From: Agarivorans aestuarii
Lineage (GTDB): Bacteria; Pseudomonadota; Gammaproteobacteria; Enterobacterales; Celerinatantimonadaceae
Assembly: GCF_019670125.1 (NCBI RefSeq)
Contig: NZ_AP023033.1
Coordinates: 3,497,501-3,561,500, forward strand
Length of the DNA: 64,000 bases
Direction: 5' to 3'
In this document: positions 1 to 9,450 of the stretch, piece by piece
How the letters are laid out: every line of letters starts with the position of its first letter
How positions within the stretch are numbered: the stretch's first letter is position 1
The notes under the pieces: model-generated
What the model saw: the letters and a program-made list of their open reading frames with translations, nothing else
What the model was told of the DNA's origin: nothing
Databases searched by the model: none
Made by a program: the position numbers and the translations under genes

Positions 1-334
<334 letters not shown>

Positions 335-500
335 AAAGTTTTTTCGCTCAAAGTTAAAAACTGAAATTATTACTGTTGTTACAGTGCAAGACTCCAGTTC
401 ACTTAAGCTTAATTTTTTCACTTAAGGCCCTGTGAGTGCTCACACAGATTGCTTGATAAATTGTTAAAGAACGTTGCTTCGTTGCCGAAGCGAGGTGCGC
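335..500 (-). other. 16S rRNA leader with boxA and processing stem
   Basis: Read on the minus strand, the transcribed leader contains TTCTTTAACAATTTATCAAG at about 454-473. This matches the gammaproteobacterial rrn boxA antitermination element (consensus TGCTCTTTAACA). It is followed by CAATCTGTGTGAGCACTCAC, which resembles the RNase III processing-stem region of enterobacterial and Vibrio leaders. boxA recruits the NusB-S10 antitermination complex in known systems. The function here is by homology. Confidence 0.8.
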
Positions 501-528
501 ATTCTACGCTTTCCTCTGTGGCTGTCAA
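501..528 (-). promoter_or_regulatory. rrn P2 promoter
   Basis: On the minus strand the -35 box TTGACA (523-528) and -10 box TAGAAT (501-506) are separated by 16 bp, and a GC-rich GCGCACC discriminator follows. The layout matches E. coli rrn P2 promoters: 16-bp spacing, a position inside the leader just upstream of boxA, and an A/T-rich stretch (529-560) upstream. Confidence 0.75.
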
Positions 529-648
529 CCGCTTTTTAAAAGATTTTAAAAAGAAGTTTTTGCGCCGCTAACTCAGCCCTAGGCCTTGTTAACCCTGTCT
601 TAGCCTTGCTGCGCTTTAGAGCGCTGCGTACCGTGTCAGTGGAGGTGC

Positions 649-676
649 ATTATAGGGAAGCGATTTGGTAAAGCAA
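649..676 (-). promoter_or_regulatory. rrn P1 promoter
   Basis: On the minus strand the -35 TTGCTT (671-676) and a perfect -10 TATAAT (649-654) have 16-bp spacing. The segment CCCTATAATGCACCTCCACT and the ACTGACACGG after it are almost the same as E. coli rrnB P1. The A/T-rich sequence upstream (677-720) could act as an UP element. A GC-rich discriminator after -10 is typical of stringently controlled rRNA promoters, so ppGpp control is expected from family knowledge. Confidence 0.85.
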
Positions 677-736
677 CAGTTATTTTGCTTTTTTGCCAAT
701 TATTGAAAGATAAAACCAAAACAGCACATTAAATAA

Positions 737-767
737 GCAAAAAGGCGCCATTTAAGCGCCTTTTTTC
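737..767 (-). terminator. Intrinsic terminator after pssA
   Basis: A GGCGC stem (AGGCGCTTAAATGGCGCCT on the minus strand) has a short loop and a run of T on both sides. It lies directly downstream of pssA and also separates that gene from the rrn promoters. Confidence 0.8.
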
Positions 768-785
768 TCATTAAGTACTATTTTG

Positions 786-1628
786 TTACTTTTCTACTTT
801 ATCTTCAGCTACTGGTTCAATAGATTGCTCATCGTCTTTATGCTGGCTCTCAGTTCGATGACAATCTAGATCTTCTTCATCACCCACTACGTGTTTAAAT
901 TTGAGGTCCTTTACAGTGCGAACTGTGTAGATAGGCCCCGAAACAGCATAGGCTGCAAACAGCGTAAACAAGATAACTGCTGGCTTAACTGCAATAACAA
1001 TAAACACTAATACAATAAGCAGCACGGCAAAAAATGGTACACGGCCTTTTAAATCGATGCCTTTGAAACTGTGATAGCGGAAGTTACTCACCATTAATAG
1101 ACCACTGATGACTGTAATAAAGCAGGCAACAAATTCTAAACTGTTACCTGAAAACTGTAGGTCTTGAGCAAACCAGACCATCCCAGCTATTAACGCGGCC
1201 GCGGCTGGACTAGCTAAACCTTGAAAGAAACGTTTATCCGCAATACCCACTTGAGTGTTAAAGCGGGCTAAGCGCAAGGCTGCACCTACTGTATAAACAA
1301 ATGCTGCCAACCAGCCTATTTTGCCTAAGTCGTGCAGCGCCCAATTGTAAACTACCAGAGCAGGGGCAATACCAAAGGAAACCATATCGGCCATCGAGTC
1401 ATACTCTGCACCAAAAGCACTCTCGGTATTTGTTAACCTAGCAACTCGGCCATCTACTCCATCAAAAATCATTGCAACAAAGATGGCGATAGCCGCTGCT
1501 TCAAATTGGTCGTTCATTGATGCTACTACTGCATAAAAGCCTGAAAACAGCCCTGCGGTGGTAAACAAGTTGGGGAGTAAGAAGATACCTTTTTGGCGGG
1601 CACCTTCGCTAACTTTTTGCTCGGTCAT
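786..1628 (-). CDS. pssA: CDP-diacylglycerol--serine O-phosphatidyltransferase (PssA, membrane type)
   Basis: Makes phosphatidylserine from CDP-diacylglycerol and L-serine, the committed step to phosphatidylethanolamine, in the inner membrane. The 280-residue protein has the full CDP-alcohol phosphotransferase signature D-G-x2-A-R-x8-G-x3-D-x3-D, from D59 to D81 with exact spacing. About seven or eight hydrophobic segments follow, and the C-terminal tail of about 45 residues is acidic and hydrophilic. This is the integral-membrane (subclass II) type, not the phospholipase D-like PssA of E. coli. The gene stands alone with its own terminator at 737-767. The start is an ATG with no competing upstream start. 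Confidence 0.93.
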   Translation of the reverse strand: MTEQKVSEGARQKGIFLLPNLFTTAGLFSGFYAVVASMNDQFEAAAIAIFVAMIFDGVDGRVARLTNTESAFGAEYDSMADMVSFGIAPALVVYNWALHDLGKIGWLAAFVYTVGAALRLARFNTQVGIADKRFFQGLASPAAAALIAGMVWFAQDLQFSGNSLEFVACFITVISGLLMVSNFRYHSFKGIDLKGRVPFFAVLLIVLVFIVIAVKPAVILFTLFAAYAVSGPIYTVRTVKDLKFKHVVGDEEDLDCHRTESQHKDDEQSIEPVAEDKVEK

Positions 1629-1805
1629 TTAAATACTCTATAAAACAGCCTTAAAACTTTGGCTAAAAATAGCATAAGCCCCTAAGTGTTAATAGCAATT
1701 CAAAGACAAAAGCAGCGCAATGAACTATATCTTAGACATAAGAAATAAATATTTGGAGGAGTTCATTTTTTAGGTCGACTAAACGCACAGATTGGTAGTA
1801 ACACT

Positions 1806-2066
1806 ATGGACATAGAAAGATTGACTAAACATTTGAGTTTAGATTCTCAGCAAATTAACCAATTTGCTCAACTTGAACAGCGATACAATCGCTTGATGGA
1901 TGACCTGTTTGGTTTTGAAGGCGATCGAAAACAAATGTGGAAAGCAATGCGCGAGTTGTTAAAAGAAAAAGATCAAGAGATAACCAAGCTGCTTAGCGAC
2001 AGCCAAACTAAAAGCTATCTCAATCTAAAACAACTTCAAAGCCAACAACGTAAGCAAGCTAATTAG
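1806..2066 (+). CDS. Small hypothetical protein, helical
   Basis: An 86-residue, charged, Gln/Lys-rich protein with no signal peptide or membrane segment. It is predicted by eye to be almost all helical (repeated L/K/E/Q patterns, possible coiled coil at residues 45-80). I do not recognise the family. It lies between pssA (divergent) and clpB (convergent), so it is probably monocistronic. A perfect inverted repeat that includes its stop codon (2049-2076) probably ends the transcript. Reasons to call it real are an uninterrupted frame in an otherwise empty 450-bp interval and a plausible ATG. Confidence 0.55.
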   Translation: MDIERLTKHLSLDSQQINQFAQLEQRYNRLMDDLFGFEGDRKQMWKAMRELLKEKDQEITKLLSDSQTKSYLNLKQLQSQQRKQAN

Positions 2067-2076
2067 CTTGCTTACG
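2049..2076. terminator. Perfect 28-nt palindrome, likely bidirectional terminator
   Basis: Two 14-nt arms are perfectly self-complementary with no loop in the DNA. The stop codon TAA of the 86-residue ORF (2064-2066) is inside it, and the clpB stop lies 9 bp beyond. The convergent position suggests a shared transcription end for both genes. Flanking T-tracts are short, so termination strength is uncertain. Confidence 0.55.
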
Positions 2077-2084
2077 CTTTACCT

Positions 2085-4655
2085 TTATTTAAAGGCTAAT
2101 TGGCCATCTTCCAGCTCAATACGAATCGTTTTCCCTGGTTCAATCTGTCCCGATAGAATCGCTTGAGCTAAAGGGTTTTCTAACTGCTGCTGAATAGCGC
2201 GCTTGAGAGGCCTAGCGCCATAAACCGGGTCAAAACCCGCTTGCCCTAGTTTATCTAACACCGCATCACTGAATTCCAACCTGTAACCTTTCTCTTCAAG
2301 GCGCGGCACTAAGCGCTGAACTTGTATTCCGGCAATCGTACGGATCTGTTCATGAGCAAGGGGATGGAACACCACCGATTCATCAATCCGGTTAATAAAC
2401 TCAGGCCTAAACTGCTGAGCTAACACTCCCATTAATGCCGTTTTAATCTCTTGATGGGTCATCTCGCCATGCCGCTCTTGGATGATGTCTGAGCCAAGGT
2501 TAGACGTCATGATGATCACTGAGTTGCGAAAATCTACAGTGCGCCCCTGGCCATCGGTTAAGCGGCCATCGTCTAGCACTTGCAGCAAGATGTTGAATAC
2601 ATCTGGATGCGCCTTCTCTACTTCATCAAGTAAAATGACCGAATAAGGTCTGCGCCTTACCGCTTCGGTTAAGTAACCACCCTCTTCATAACCTACATAG
2701 CCAGGAGGCGCGCCTACCAAGCGAGCTACTGAGTGTTTTTCCATAAACTCCGACATGTCGATACGCACCATAGACTCTTCGGTATCAAACATAAATTCGG
2801 CTAAAGCTTTACATAACTCAGTTTTACCCACACCGGTTGGTCCTAAAAATAGAAACGAACCAATTGGACGATTTGGATCTGATAATCCTGCTCTGCTACG
2901 GCGAATGGCATTTGAAACAGCTTCTACGGCTTCACTTTGGCCAATCACCCTATCGTGCAACTGCTGCTCCATGCGTAACAGTTTGTCTCGCTCGCCCTCA
3001 AGCATCCGATTAACAGGAATGCCAGTCCAGCGCGACAGAACATCGGCAATTTCGGCATCGGTAACCTTATTTCGCAATAAGCTCATATCTTGCATTTCAG
3101 CTTGAGAAGCTAAATCGAGCTGGCGTTCTAGCTCTGGAATTCGGCCATACTGTAACTCTGACATACGATTTAGATCACCGGCGCGGCGTGCAATATCCAT
3201 ATCCAAACGTGCTTGTTCTAAATCCGCTTTAATATGTTGGGTGCCAGATAAGGCCGCTTTTTCTGCCTTCCATACTTCATCCAGCTCTTTAAACTTGGCT
3301 TCTTTTACCACCAGCTCTTCGTCAAGTAAGGCCAAACGCTTAACACTGGCACTATCGGATTCTTTTTGCAGCGCTTGGCGCTCCAACTTCAGCTGGATTA
3401 TTTTTCGCTCTAGCTTATCTAAAGCTTCGGGCTTTGAATCTATCTGCAGACGTATACTGGACGCCGCTTCATCAATGAGGTCGATAGCTTTATCGGGTAG
3501 CTGCCTATCGGAAATATAGCGATGCGACAAACTGGCTGCAGCAACAATAGCAGGGTCGGTAATCTCTACCGAGTGATGTAATTCGTAACGTTCTTTTAAG
3601 CCACGTAAAATAGCAATGGTATCTTCTACATTAGGCTCTTCCACCAGCACTTTTTGGAAGCGGCGCTCTAAGGCCGCATCTTTTTCAATGTACTGTCGGT
3701 ACTCGTTTAAGGTGGTCGCGCCTACACAATGCAGCTCGCCGCGCGCCAAAGCGGGTTTAAGCATGTTGCCGGCATCCATGGCGCCATCCCCTTTGCCAGC
3801 ACCTACCATGGTGTGCAACTCGTCGATGAACAGTATCACTTGGCCTTCTTCCTGAGAAAGCTCGTTAAGCACTGCTTTTAAACGCTCTTCAAACTCGCCA
3901 CGATATTTTGCCCCGGCGACTAAAGATCCCATATCCAGTGACAATACGCGTTTGTTTTTTAAGCCTTCTGGCACTTCGTGATTAATAATCCGCTGGGCTA
4001 AACCCTCGGCGATGGCGGTTTTCCCAACCCCTGGTTCACCAATAAGTACTGGATTATTTTTGGTGCGACGCTGCAATACCTGCACAGTACGGCGAATCTC
4101 GTCATCACGGCCAATCACTGGGTCCAGCTTGCCCTGCTCAGCACGCTCGGTAAGATCGATGGTGTATTTCTCTAACGCTTGGCGTTGGTCTTCGGCATTA
4201 GGGTCATCAACTTTTTGACCGCCGCGAATTTTGCCAATGGCTCTTTCAATGTTTTCTTTTGTTGCCCCAAGCTCGCGCATGATATCGCCCAGCTTGCCTT
4301 TATCTTCGGTCACCGCTAAAAAGAAAATCTCGGAAGAGATAAACTTGTCTTTTCGTTTTTGGGCAAGTTTGTCACACAAATTAAGAAGAACCACCAGTTG
4401 GTTGGAAAGTTGAACCTCTCCACCAGTTCCTTCTACTCGGGGCAACTGCTCAAGGGCTTGTGAAAGCTGTGAACGTAAGGCGCTACCTTCTATGCCTGCT
4501 TCTACTAATAAAGGACGCAGTGAAGCGGCATCCTGATTGAGCATGGCCGACATTAAATGCACCGGTTCAATAAACTGGTGGTCGCGTCCTAATGCTAAGG
4601 ATTGGGCGTCTGAAATGGCTAATTGAAATTTGCTAGTGAATCTATCTAGGCGCAT
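2085..4655 (-). CDS. clpB: ATP-dependent disaggregase ClpB
   Basis: Hexameric AAA+ disaggregase that works with DnaK to rescue aggregated proteins after heat stress. Translation from 4655 gives 856 residues: Clp N-domain (1-145), first AAA+ module with Walker A GEPGVGKT near residue 206, coiled-coil middle domain (about 410-530), and second AAA+ module with Walker A GPTGVGKT near 605. The open frame extends 5 codons further upstream. The ATG at 4655 is preferred because it follows GGAGGTG at 4661-4667 and gives the family's usual MRLDRFT start. A heat-shock promoter lies at 4691-4719. The order rluD-pgeF-clpB matches E. coli. Confidence 0.97.
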   Translation of the reverse strand: MRLDRFTSKFQLAISDAQSLALGRDHQFIEPVHLMSAMLNQDAASLRPLLVEAGIEGSALRSQLSQALEQLPRVEGTGGEVQLSNQLVVLLNLCDKLAQKRKDKFISSEIFFLAVTEDKGKLGDIMRELGATKENIERAIGKIRGGQKVDDPNAEDQRQALEKYTIDLTERAEQGKLDPVIGRDDEIRRTVQVLQRRTKNNPVLIGEPGVGKTAIAEGLAQRIINHEVPEGLKNKRVLSLDMGSLVAGAKYRGEFEERLKAVLNELSQEEGQVILFIDELHTMVGAGKGDGAMDAGNMLKPALARGELHCVGATTLNEYRQYIEKDAALERRFQKVLVEEPNVEDTIAILRGLKERYELHHSVEITDPAIVAAASLSHRYISDRQLPDKAIDLIDEAASSIRLQIDSKPEALDKLERKIIQLKLERQALQKESDSASVKRLALLDEELVVKEAKFKELDEVWKAEKAALSGTQHIKADLEQARLDMDIARRAGDLNRMSELQYGRIPELERQLDLASQAEMQDMSLLRNKVTDAEIADVLSRWTGIPVNRMLEGERDKLLRMEQQLHDRVIGQSEAVEAVSNAIRRSRAGLSDPNRPIGSFLFLGPTGVGKTELCKALAEFMFDTEESMVRIDMSEFMEKHSVARLVGAPPGYVGYEEGGYLTEAVRRRPYSVILLDEVEKAHPDVFNILLQVLDDGRLTDGQGRTVDFRNSVIIMTSNLGSDIIQERHGEMTHQEIKTALMGVLAQQFRPEFINRIDESVVFHPLAHEQIRTIAGIQVQRLVPRLEEKGYRLEFSDAVLDKLGQAGFDPVYGARPLKRAIQQQLENPLAQAILSGQIEPGKTIRIELEDGQLAFK

Positions 4656-4660
4656 GTCAC

Positions 4661-4667
4661 ACCTCCG
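4661..4667 (-). promoter_or_regulatory. Ribosome binding site that fixes the clpB start
   Basis: GGAGGTG on the minus strand lies 5 nt before the ATG at 4655. An alternative upstream in-frame ATG at 4670 would overlap this site and has no SD sequence of its own. Confidence 0.75.
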
Positions 4668-4690
4668 CATTTATTAAACTATTAATGATT

Positions 4691-4719
4691 ATGTGGGATT
4701 AGATGCAAAAAAATTCAAG
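4691..4719 (-). promoter_or_regulatory. Sigma-32 (RpoH) heat-shock promoter of clpB
   Basis: On the minus strand CTTGAA (4714-4719) and CCCACAT (4691-4697) are separated by 16 bp. The RpoH consensus is CTTGAAA, 11-17 bp, then CCCCATNT, so one base differs in the -10 element. The position, just upstream of clpB and inside the pgeF-clpB gap, is the same as in E. coli. Confidence 0.75.
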
Positions 4720-4771
4720 ATAAATGGCATTAAAAAACCATCAAGACGATGGTTTTGTGAGCTTTATTGCT

Positions 4772-5500
4772 TTAACTAAGCCAGATGGCTGCAGCCATTC
4801 GTCCAGTTTGACCATCACGTCGGTAAGAAAAAAAACGTGAAGCATTATTGAAGGTACAACTTTCATCCGCATAAACATCAACTAAACCCAGCGCGCTAAG
4901 ACGCTGTTTAGCCAGATGATGAATATCGGCGTAATACTTACCGCTATTTGAGCTAGCCTTAAAAGCACTGGCCGACTGTGAGTTTTTAGCAACAAACTGC
5001 TGATAAACCTCGCTGCCTACTTCAAAGGCATCTGGCCCAATCGCCGGACCAAACCAAGCCATTATCTCACTGGGAGCAATACTCATTGCTGCTACAGTAT
5101 TTTCTAGCACGCCATCGAGCAAACCTCGCCATCCGGCATGTGCCGCCGCCACTACAGTGCCTTGTTTATCGCAAAAAAGCACTGGCAAACAATCTGCCGT
5201 CATTACTACGCAAACCGCGTTGTTTTGTTTAGCGATGCTGGCATCTGCCTCAGCAAATTGCATGCTAGCTAGACTAGCATCTACCACGCGAGTGCTGTGC
5301 ACTTGTCTTAGCCAACAAACTTGCTGTGGCATATCCTGTTGAAAATTTTGCCGATTGGCTTGAACTGCACCAGCTTCATCCCCTACATGGTCACCCAAGT
5401 TATAGCAATCATAGGGAGCTTCACTCACTCCCTTCAGACGATCACTATAAATGGCTTTAATATTGGCAGGGCAAGGCCAGTCTACCAGCAGCTTGGCCAT
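4772..5500 (-). CDS. pgeF: Multicopper polyphenol oxidase / peptidoglycan editing factor (YfiH family)
   Basis: A 242-residue protein of the YfiH (DUF152, Cu-oxidase_4) family. Members cleave inosine or adenosine phosphorolytically in some reports, and in E. coli the protein removes muropeptide precursors carrying L-Ser in place of L-Ala. The zinc/copper ligand motifs are visible: HSTRVVDA with a preceding RQVH, a MTADCLPVLF Cys motif, and AAHAGWRGLLDGV. It follows rluD by 2 bp and precedes clpB, the same order as in E. coli, so it is co-transcribed with rluD. Confidence 0.9.
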   Translation of the reverse strand: MAKLLVDWPCPANIKAIYSDRLKGVSEAPYDCYNLGDHVGDEAGAVQANRQNFQQDMPQQVCWLRQVHSTRVVDASLASMQFAEADASIAKQNNAVCVVMTADCLPVLFCDKQGTVVAAAHAGWRGLLDGVLENTVAAMSIAPSEIMAWFGPAIGPDAFEVGSEVYQQFVAKNSQSASAFKASSNSGKYYADIHHLAKQRLSALGLVDVYADESCTFNNASRFFSYRRDGQTGRMAAAIWLS

Positions 5501-5502
5501 TG

Positions 5503-6471
5503 CTAGCCTAAATCCGGATTGAGTTTGTGATCAGCGCGTAAGGCTTCTGCAATATCCAACATGTCTTGGGGCACTGGCGCGTGCCACTCCATCATTTCAC
5601 CGCTTATTGGATGCTCTAAACGCAACATTACTGCATGCAGAGCCTGGCGCTGAAAACCACGCATGGCAGCAATAAGCTCTTCACTAGAACCTTTAGGTAG
5701 ACGCAAACGACCATAGGTCTGGTCACCCAACAAGGAATGACCAATATGCGCCATATGTACCCGAATTTGGTGAGTGCGGCCGGTTTCTAGGCGTAAGCGA
5801 ATACGGGTATGTTGGCGAAACTTCTCTGCTACACGGTAATGAGTTACCGCAGGTTTACCAGTTGTCACCACCGCCATGTGAGTGCGCTTAGTTGGATGGC
5901 GACCAATTGGCTCCTCTACTAAACCACCCGCGGTCATCACGCCTGTGGCAATCGCTTCATATTCACGGGTAACGTGGCGAGCCTGTAGCGCTTCAACCAA
6001 GTGAGTTTGAGCAGGAACGGTTTTAGCAACCACCATTAGGCCGGAGGTATCTTTATCTAAACGGTGCACAATACCGGCACGCGCAACTTCGGCGATTGAT
6101 GGATAACGATGCAGCAAAGCATTTAACACGGTACCGCTATTGTTGCCAGCGCCAGGGTGTACCACCATGTTTATCGGTTTATTGATAACTAATATGTCGT
6201 CATCTTCGTAAACGATGTCGAGTTTAATATCTTCGGCTTGGGCTTCAACCACGTCTTCCAACACGGTGCTTAATACAATTTCTTCCCCGCCAACCACCTT
6301 TTCCCTTGGCTTCACTTTTAACTCGCCGTCTAAGCGAACACATTCGCCTAGGATCCATTCCTTGATCCGTGAACGGGAATAATCGGGAAATAATGTAGCT
6401 AACGCCTGATCGAGGCGAGCTCCAGCTAGCTCATCATCAACGATTGCTCGCAACTCTAATGGTTGACTCAT
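5503..6471 (-). CDS. rluD: 23S rRNA pseudouridine(1911/1915/1917) synthase RluD
   Basis: Converts three uridines in helix 69 of 23S rRNA to pseudouridine. An S4-like RNA-binding domain (residues about 10-75) is followed by the RluA-type catalytic domain with the motif HRLDKDTSGLMVVAKT, whose Asp is catalytic, and RTHQIRVHMAHIGH near residue 230. The open frame starts at 6501, but the ATG at 6471 follows GAGGT and gives the usual MSQPLELRA start (322 residues). It is divergent from bamD as in E. coli. Confidence 0.94.
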   Translation of the reverse strand: MSQPLELRAIVDDELAGARLDQALATLFPDYSRSRIKEWILGECVRLDGELKVKPREKVVGGEEIVLSTVLEDVVEAQAEDIKLDIVYEDDDILVINKPINMVVHPGAGNNSGTVLNALLHRYPSIAEVARAGIVHRLDKDTSGLMVVAKTVPAQTHLVEALQARHVTREYEAIATGVMTAGGLVEEPIGRHPTKRTHMAVVTTGKPAVTHYRVAEKFRQHTRIRLRLETGRTHQIRVHMAHIGHSLLGDQTYGRLRLPKGSSEELIAAMRGFQRQALHAVMLRLEHPISGEMMEWHAPVPQDMLDIAEALRADHKLNPDLG

Positions 6472-6717
6472 CTTAGGTTTTACCTCTATCGGGAAGGCCA
6501 AAACGGGCTATTGTAATCATTCTTAGCTTAAAGCATAGAAGAAAATGGTTTGTTAGATGCACCTCCCACTATATATGTCACTCGGTGATTGACGGTTTAG
6601 GTGGCATAGAGGATACTGTTTGCCCATTATTTGAGGTGTATAACCTAATACTTTTCGACCTTGAGACAAGTATTGCTATGTGGTTATCACAGAAACAACA
6701 AAGACGATTTTTAGTCC

Positions 6718-7455
6718 ATGATGCGCGTTTATAAGCAAACAATTTCAGTAATACTGCTCGGCTTAATGCTTGGAGCCTGTTCTTCGAACTCTAAAGATAA
6801 GCCAAAGATCCCAGATAAACCTGCATCTGAACTGTATGCAGAAGCTCAAACAGCCATTAACAATGGTGCTTTTACCGATGCTGTAGAGAACTTAGAAGCC
6901 TTAGATACACGTTATCCCTTTGGCCCATACTCTAATCAAGTACAGCTCGACCTTATCTACGTATATTACAAGCGCAGCGATACTGCGATGGCCTTAGCCA
7001 GCACCGACCGTTTTATTCGTAACAACCCCACCCACAGCGAATTAGATTACGTGTATTACATGCGTGGTCTGACTAATATGGCGGCAGATTACAACTTGTT
7101 CCAAAGTGTTGTGGGCATTGATCGCTTCGATCGAGACCCAAGCTTCTCTCGTCAAGCCTTTAACGATTTTAAGACTTTGATTAATCGATACCCGCACAGT
7201 GATTATGCAGCAGACGCCAAGCAGCGTATGGTTCATTTGAAAGATAACTTAGCACGCTACGAAGTATCGGTTGCCCGTTACTACATTAAGCGCGAAGCTT
7301 ATATTGGAGCGGTAAATCGCGCCCGCTATGTTATTGAAAACTTCTCAGATACACCCTCTGCACGCGATGCGCTCAAAGTGATGGAAGACGGCTACAAAGC
7401 CTTAGGCATTACCGATAAAGCGGAGCAAACAGCATTGATAATGAGTGTGAATTAG
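6718..7455 (+). CDS. bamD: Outer membrane assembly lipoprotein BamD
   Basis: An essential lipoprotein of the BAM complex that inserts beta-barrel proteins into the outer membrane. The 245-residue precursor has a lipoprotein signal peptide with lipobox LGAC (Cys21), followed by TPR repeats (about 35-230), including the family features ALDTRYPFGPYSNQVQLD and YYMRGLTNM. Two adjacent ATG codons (6718 and 6721) are possible starts. The gene ends before a bidirectional terminator at 7471-7499. Confidence 0.95.
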   Translation: MMRVYKQTISVILLGLMLGACSSNSKDKPKIPDKPASELYAEAQTAINNGAFTDAVENLEALDTRYPFGPYSNQVQLDLIYVYYKRSDTAMALASTDRFIRNNPTHSELDYVYYMRGLTNMAADYNLFQSVVGIDRFDRDPSFSRQAFNDFKTLINRYPHSDYAADAKQRMVHLKDNLARYEVSVARYYIKREAYIGAVNRARYVIENFSDTPSARDALKVMEDGYKALGITDKAEQTALIMSVN

Positions 7456-7470
7456 TATTGATTAAGCATT

Positions 7471-7499
7471 AAAAAAGGCGAGCTTAGCTCGCCTTTTTT
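7471..7499. terminator. Bidirectional intrinsic terminator between bamD and glnB
   Basis: AAAAAAGGCGAGC, a 2-nt loop, then GCTCGCCTTTTTT: an almost perfect stem flanked by A and T runs. It can end both convergent genes. Confidence 0.9.
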
Positions 7500-7514
7500 G
7501 CATCTGAACACAAA

Positions 7515-8188
<674 letters not shown>

Positions 8189-8710
8189 TTGACTAAGCAA
8201 ACTGGATTTACCCTACTTGAATTAATGGTAACCATTGCGATTGCCGTGGTATTACTCGGTATTGGCGTACCCAGTATGAACAGTTTGTTTCAATCAATGG
8301 CAGCTGATGCCTCAAGCAATAGGATGATGCGAGAAGTACGCTTTGCCCGCAGCCAAGCGATAAACCTCAATCAACGAGTAGTGGTTTGTGCCCTACAGGC
8401 CAATGGCAGTGATTGCGGCGGAGAGGTGAACTCTGGTTTAACCGTATTTGCCGATGACAATAGCAACGGAAAACTAGATAGCGGAGAGAAAGTTCTGCTA
8501 GCAGCCGAGCCCTTTACTAAGGCTGGCAATATAGACTTTAAAGGAGCAATAGATTCTTTTTCTTTTCAGAGCGATGGCTTAATTGCCGGAGCTTCGGGAA
8601 GCCTCTACTTTTGTTCAAATGATAATAGCTACATTGATGGTGTAGTTATCTCAAAAGGCGGCAATATTCGCTTTATCACCGACAGTGAAAAAAGCAGCTG
8701 CCCTATCTAA
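8189..8710 (+). CDS. fimT: Minor type IV pseudopilin, FimT/GspH family
   Basis: A 173-residue prepilin-like protein. The N-terminus has the class III prepilin cleavage site TGFTLLELM with Glu5 and a hydrophobic helix (residues about 8-30), and the C-terminal part is a GspH/FimT beta domain with GLTVFADDNSNGKLDSGE. The start is a TTG at 8189; no closer ATG keeps the prepilin signal. Minor pilins of this kind prime pilus assembly together with PilV, PilW, PilX and PilE. It lies alone on the plus strand, convergent with the pilV-E operon, whereas in Pseudomonas fimT/fimU precede pilV on the same strand. Confidence 0.82.
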   Translation: MTKQTGFTLLELMVTIAIAVVLLGIGVPSMNSLFQSMAADASSNRMMREVRFARSQAINLNQRVVVCALQANGSDCGGEVNSGLTVFADDNSNGKLDSGEKVLLAAEPFTKAGNIDFKGAIDSFSFQSDGLIAGASGSLYFCSNDNSYIDGVVISKGGNIRFITDSEKSSCPI

Positions 8711-8723
8711 ACACCCACCTTAA

Positions 8724-9014
8724 TTAATATTCAAGTTCTGCAAATCGTACGTTGGCAATATCACTACTAAACTCACTGTTAAGTTCAACACATTCAATCT
8801 GGGAAATACTGCCAAACCTTTGGGCGCTAGCGGTGTGATTGGTATATCGCTGTTTAATTTCGGCTGTAATCTCTGCCATTGAATCTAGATCTTTAGGCGA
8901 AGCTATTACCACTTGTTCATAACCTGTGGAGCCAGCCATGTAGCACTTAACGGTAATCGCCCAGCTTGTAGATATGGGCAAAATCAAACATAAGAAAATA
9001 GCTAAACGTTTCAT
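8724..9014 (-). CDS. Small exported protein of unknown function at end of pilus operon
   Basis: 96 residues from the ATG at 9014, which follows GGTGATC and begins 5 bp beyond the pilE stop. The open frame reads further upstream inside pilE, but the signal peptide fixes this start. The signal peptide (about 1-19, ending SWA) is followed by a small mature domain with two Cys, one in VKCYMAGSTGYEQ and one in QIECVEL, so a disulphide is possible. I do not recognise the family. Being the last gene of the pilVWXY1E cluster suggests a role in pilus function or surface export, which is inference. Confidence 0.65.
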   Translation of the reverse strand: MKRLAIFLCLILPISTSWAITVKCYMAGSTGYEQVVIASPKDLDSMAEITAEIKQRYTNHTASAQRFGSISQIECVELNSEFSSDIANVRFAELEY

Positions 9015-9018
9015 AAGA

Positions 9019-9450
9019 TCACCAACAATCAGCATTTGAGTTTCCCGATGAATCTTCAGCTGATTTGCTGCCCTCATCATCGATAGAGAAGATTTTACAA
9101 TCGGTATCAGCACTAAGTTGAGTACCTAAAGCAGTAGCCTTGGCAGTAAATGTACTAGCTGCTGCAGAACTACTTAGCGTAATCGCGTAATAGCCGTTCT
9201 CGGTGTTATAAGTGCTTGCACCAGAAGCAACCAAACTCAAGCTGGCTAAGTTAGCGGCATAGCTCGCATTGTCTGCATAGTACTGCTCTTGTAATACCGC
9301 TAAGGTGGCCAGTTCTTTTTTGGCCTCACTGCGCCGAGACTCGGCGACAAAAGACGTATAAGCAGGGTAAGCTACCGCCGCTAATATGGCGACAATCGCT
9401 ACCGCAATCATTAGCTCCATTAAGGTGACACCGCGCATCGAGTGTTTCAT
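9019..9450 (-). CDS. pilE: Type IV minor pilin PilE
   Basis: A 143-residue prepilin. The cleavage site is RGVTLMELMIAVAIVAILAA, with Val in place of the usual Phe at +1 and the essential Glu5 kept. An SRRSEAKKELATLAVLQEQY amphipathic helix and a C-terminal disulphide loop (C117 region to terminal DCW) follow. It belongs to the PilE subgroup of minor pilins encoded after pilY1 in Pseudomonas, Xanthomonas and Shewanella. Its ATG directly follows the pilY1 stop (no gap), so translation is coupled. Confidence 0.88.
   Translation of the reverse strand: MKHSMRGVTLMELMIAVAIVAILAAVAYPAYTSFVAESRRSEAKKELATLAVLQEQYYADNASYAANLASLSLVASGASTYNTENGYYAITLSSSAAASTFTAKATALGTQLSADTDCKIFSIDDEGSKSAEDSSGNSNADCW

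Noticed and set aside
2755-4413. Several open frames of 60-116 codons antisense to clpB
   Set aside because: They are shadows of the clpB codon bias; none has an SD or a known domain.
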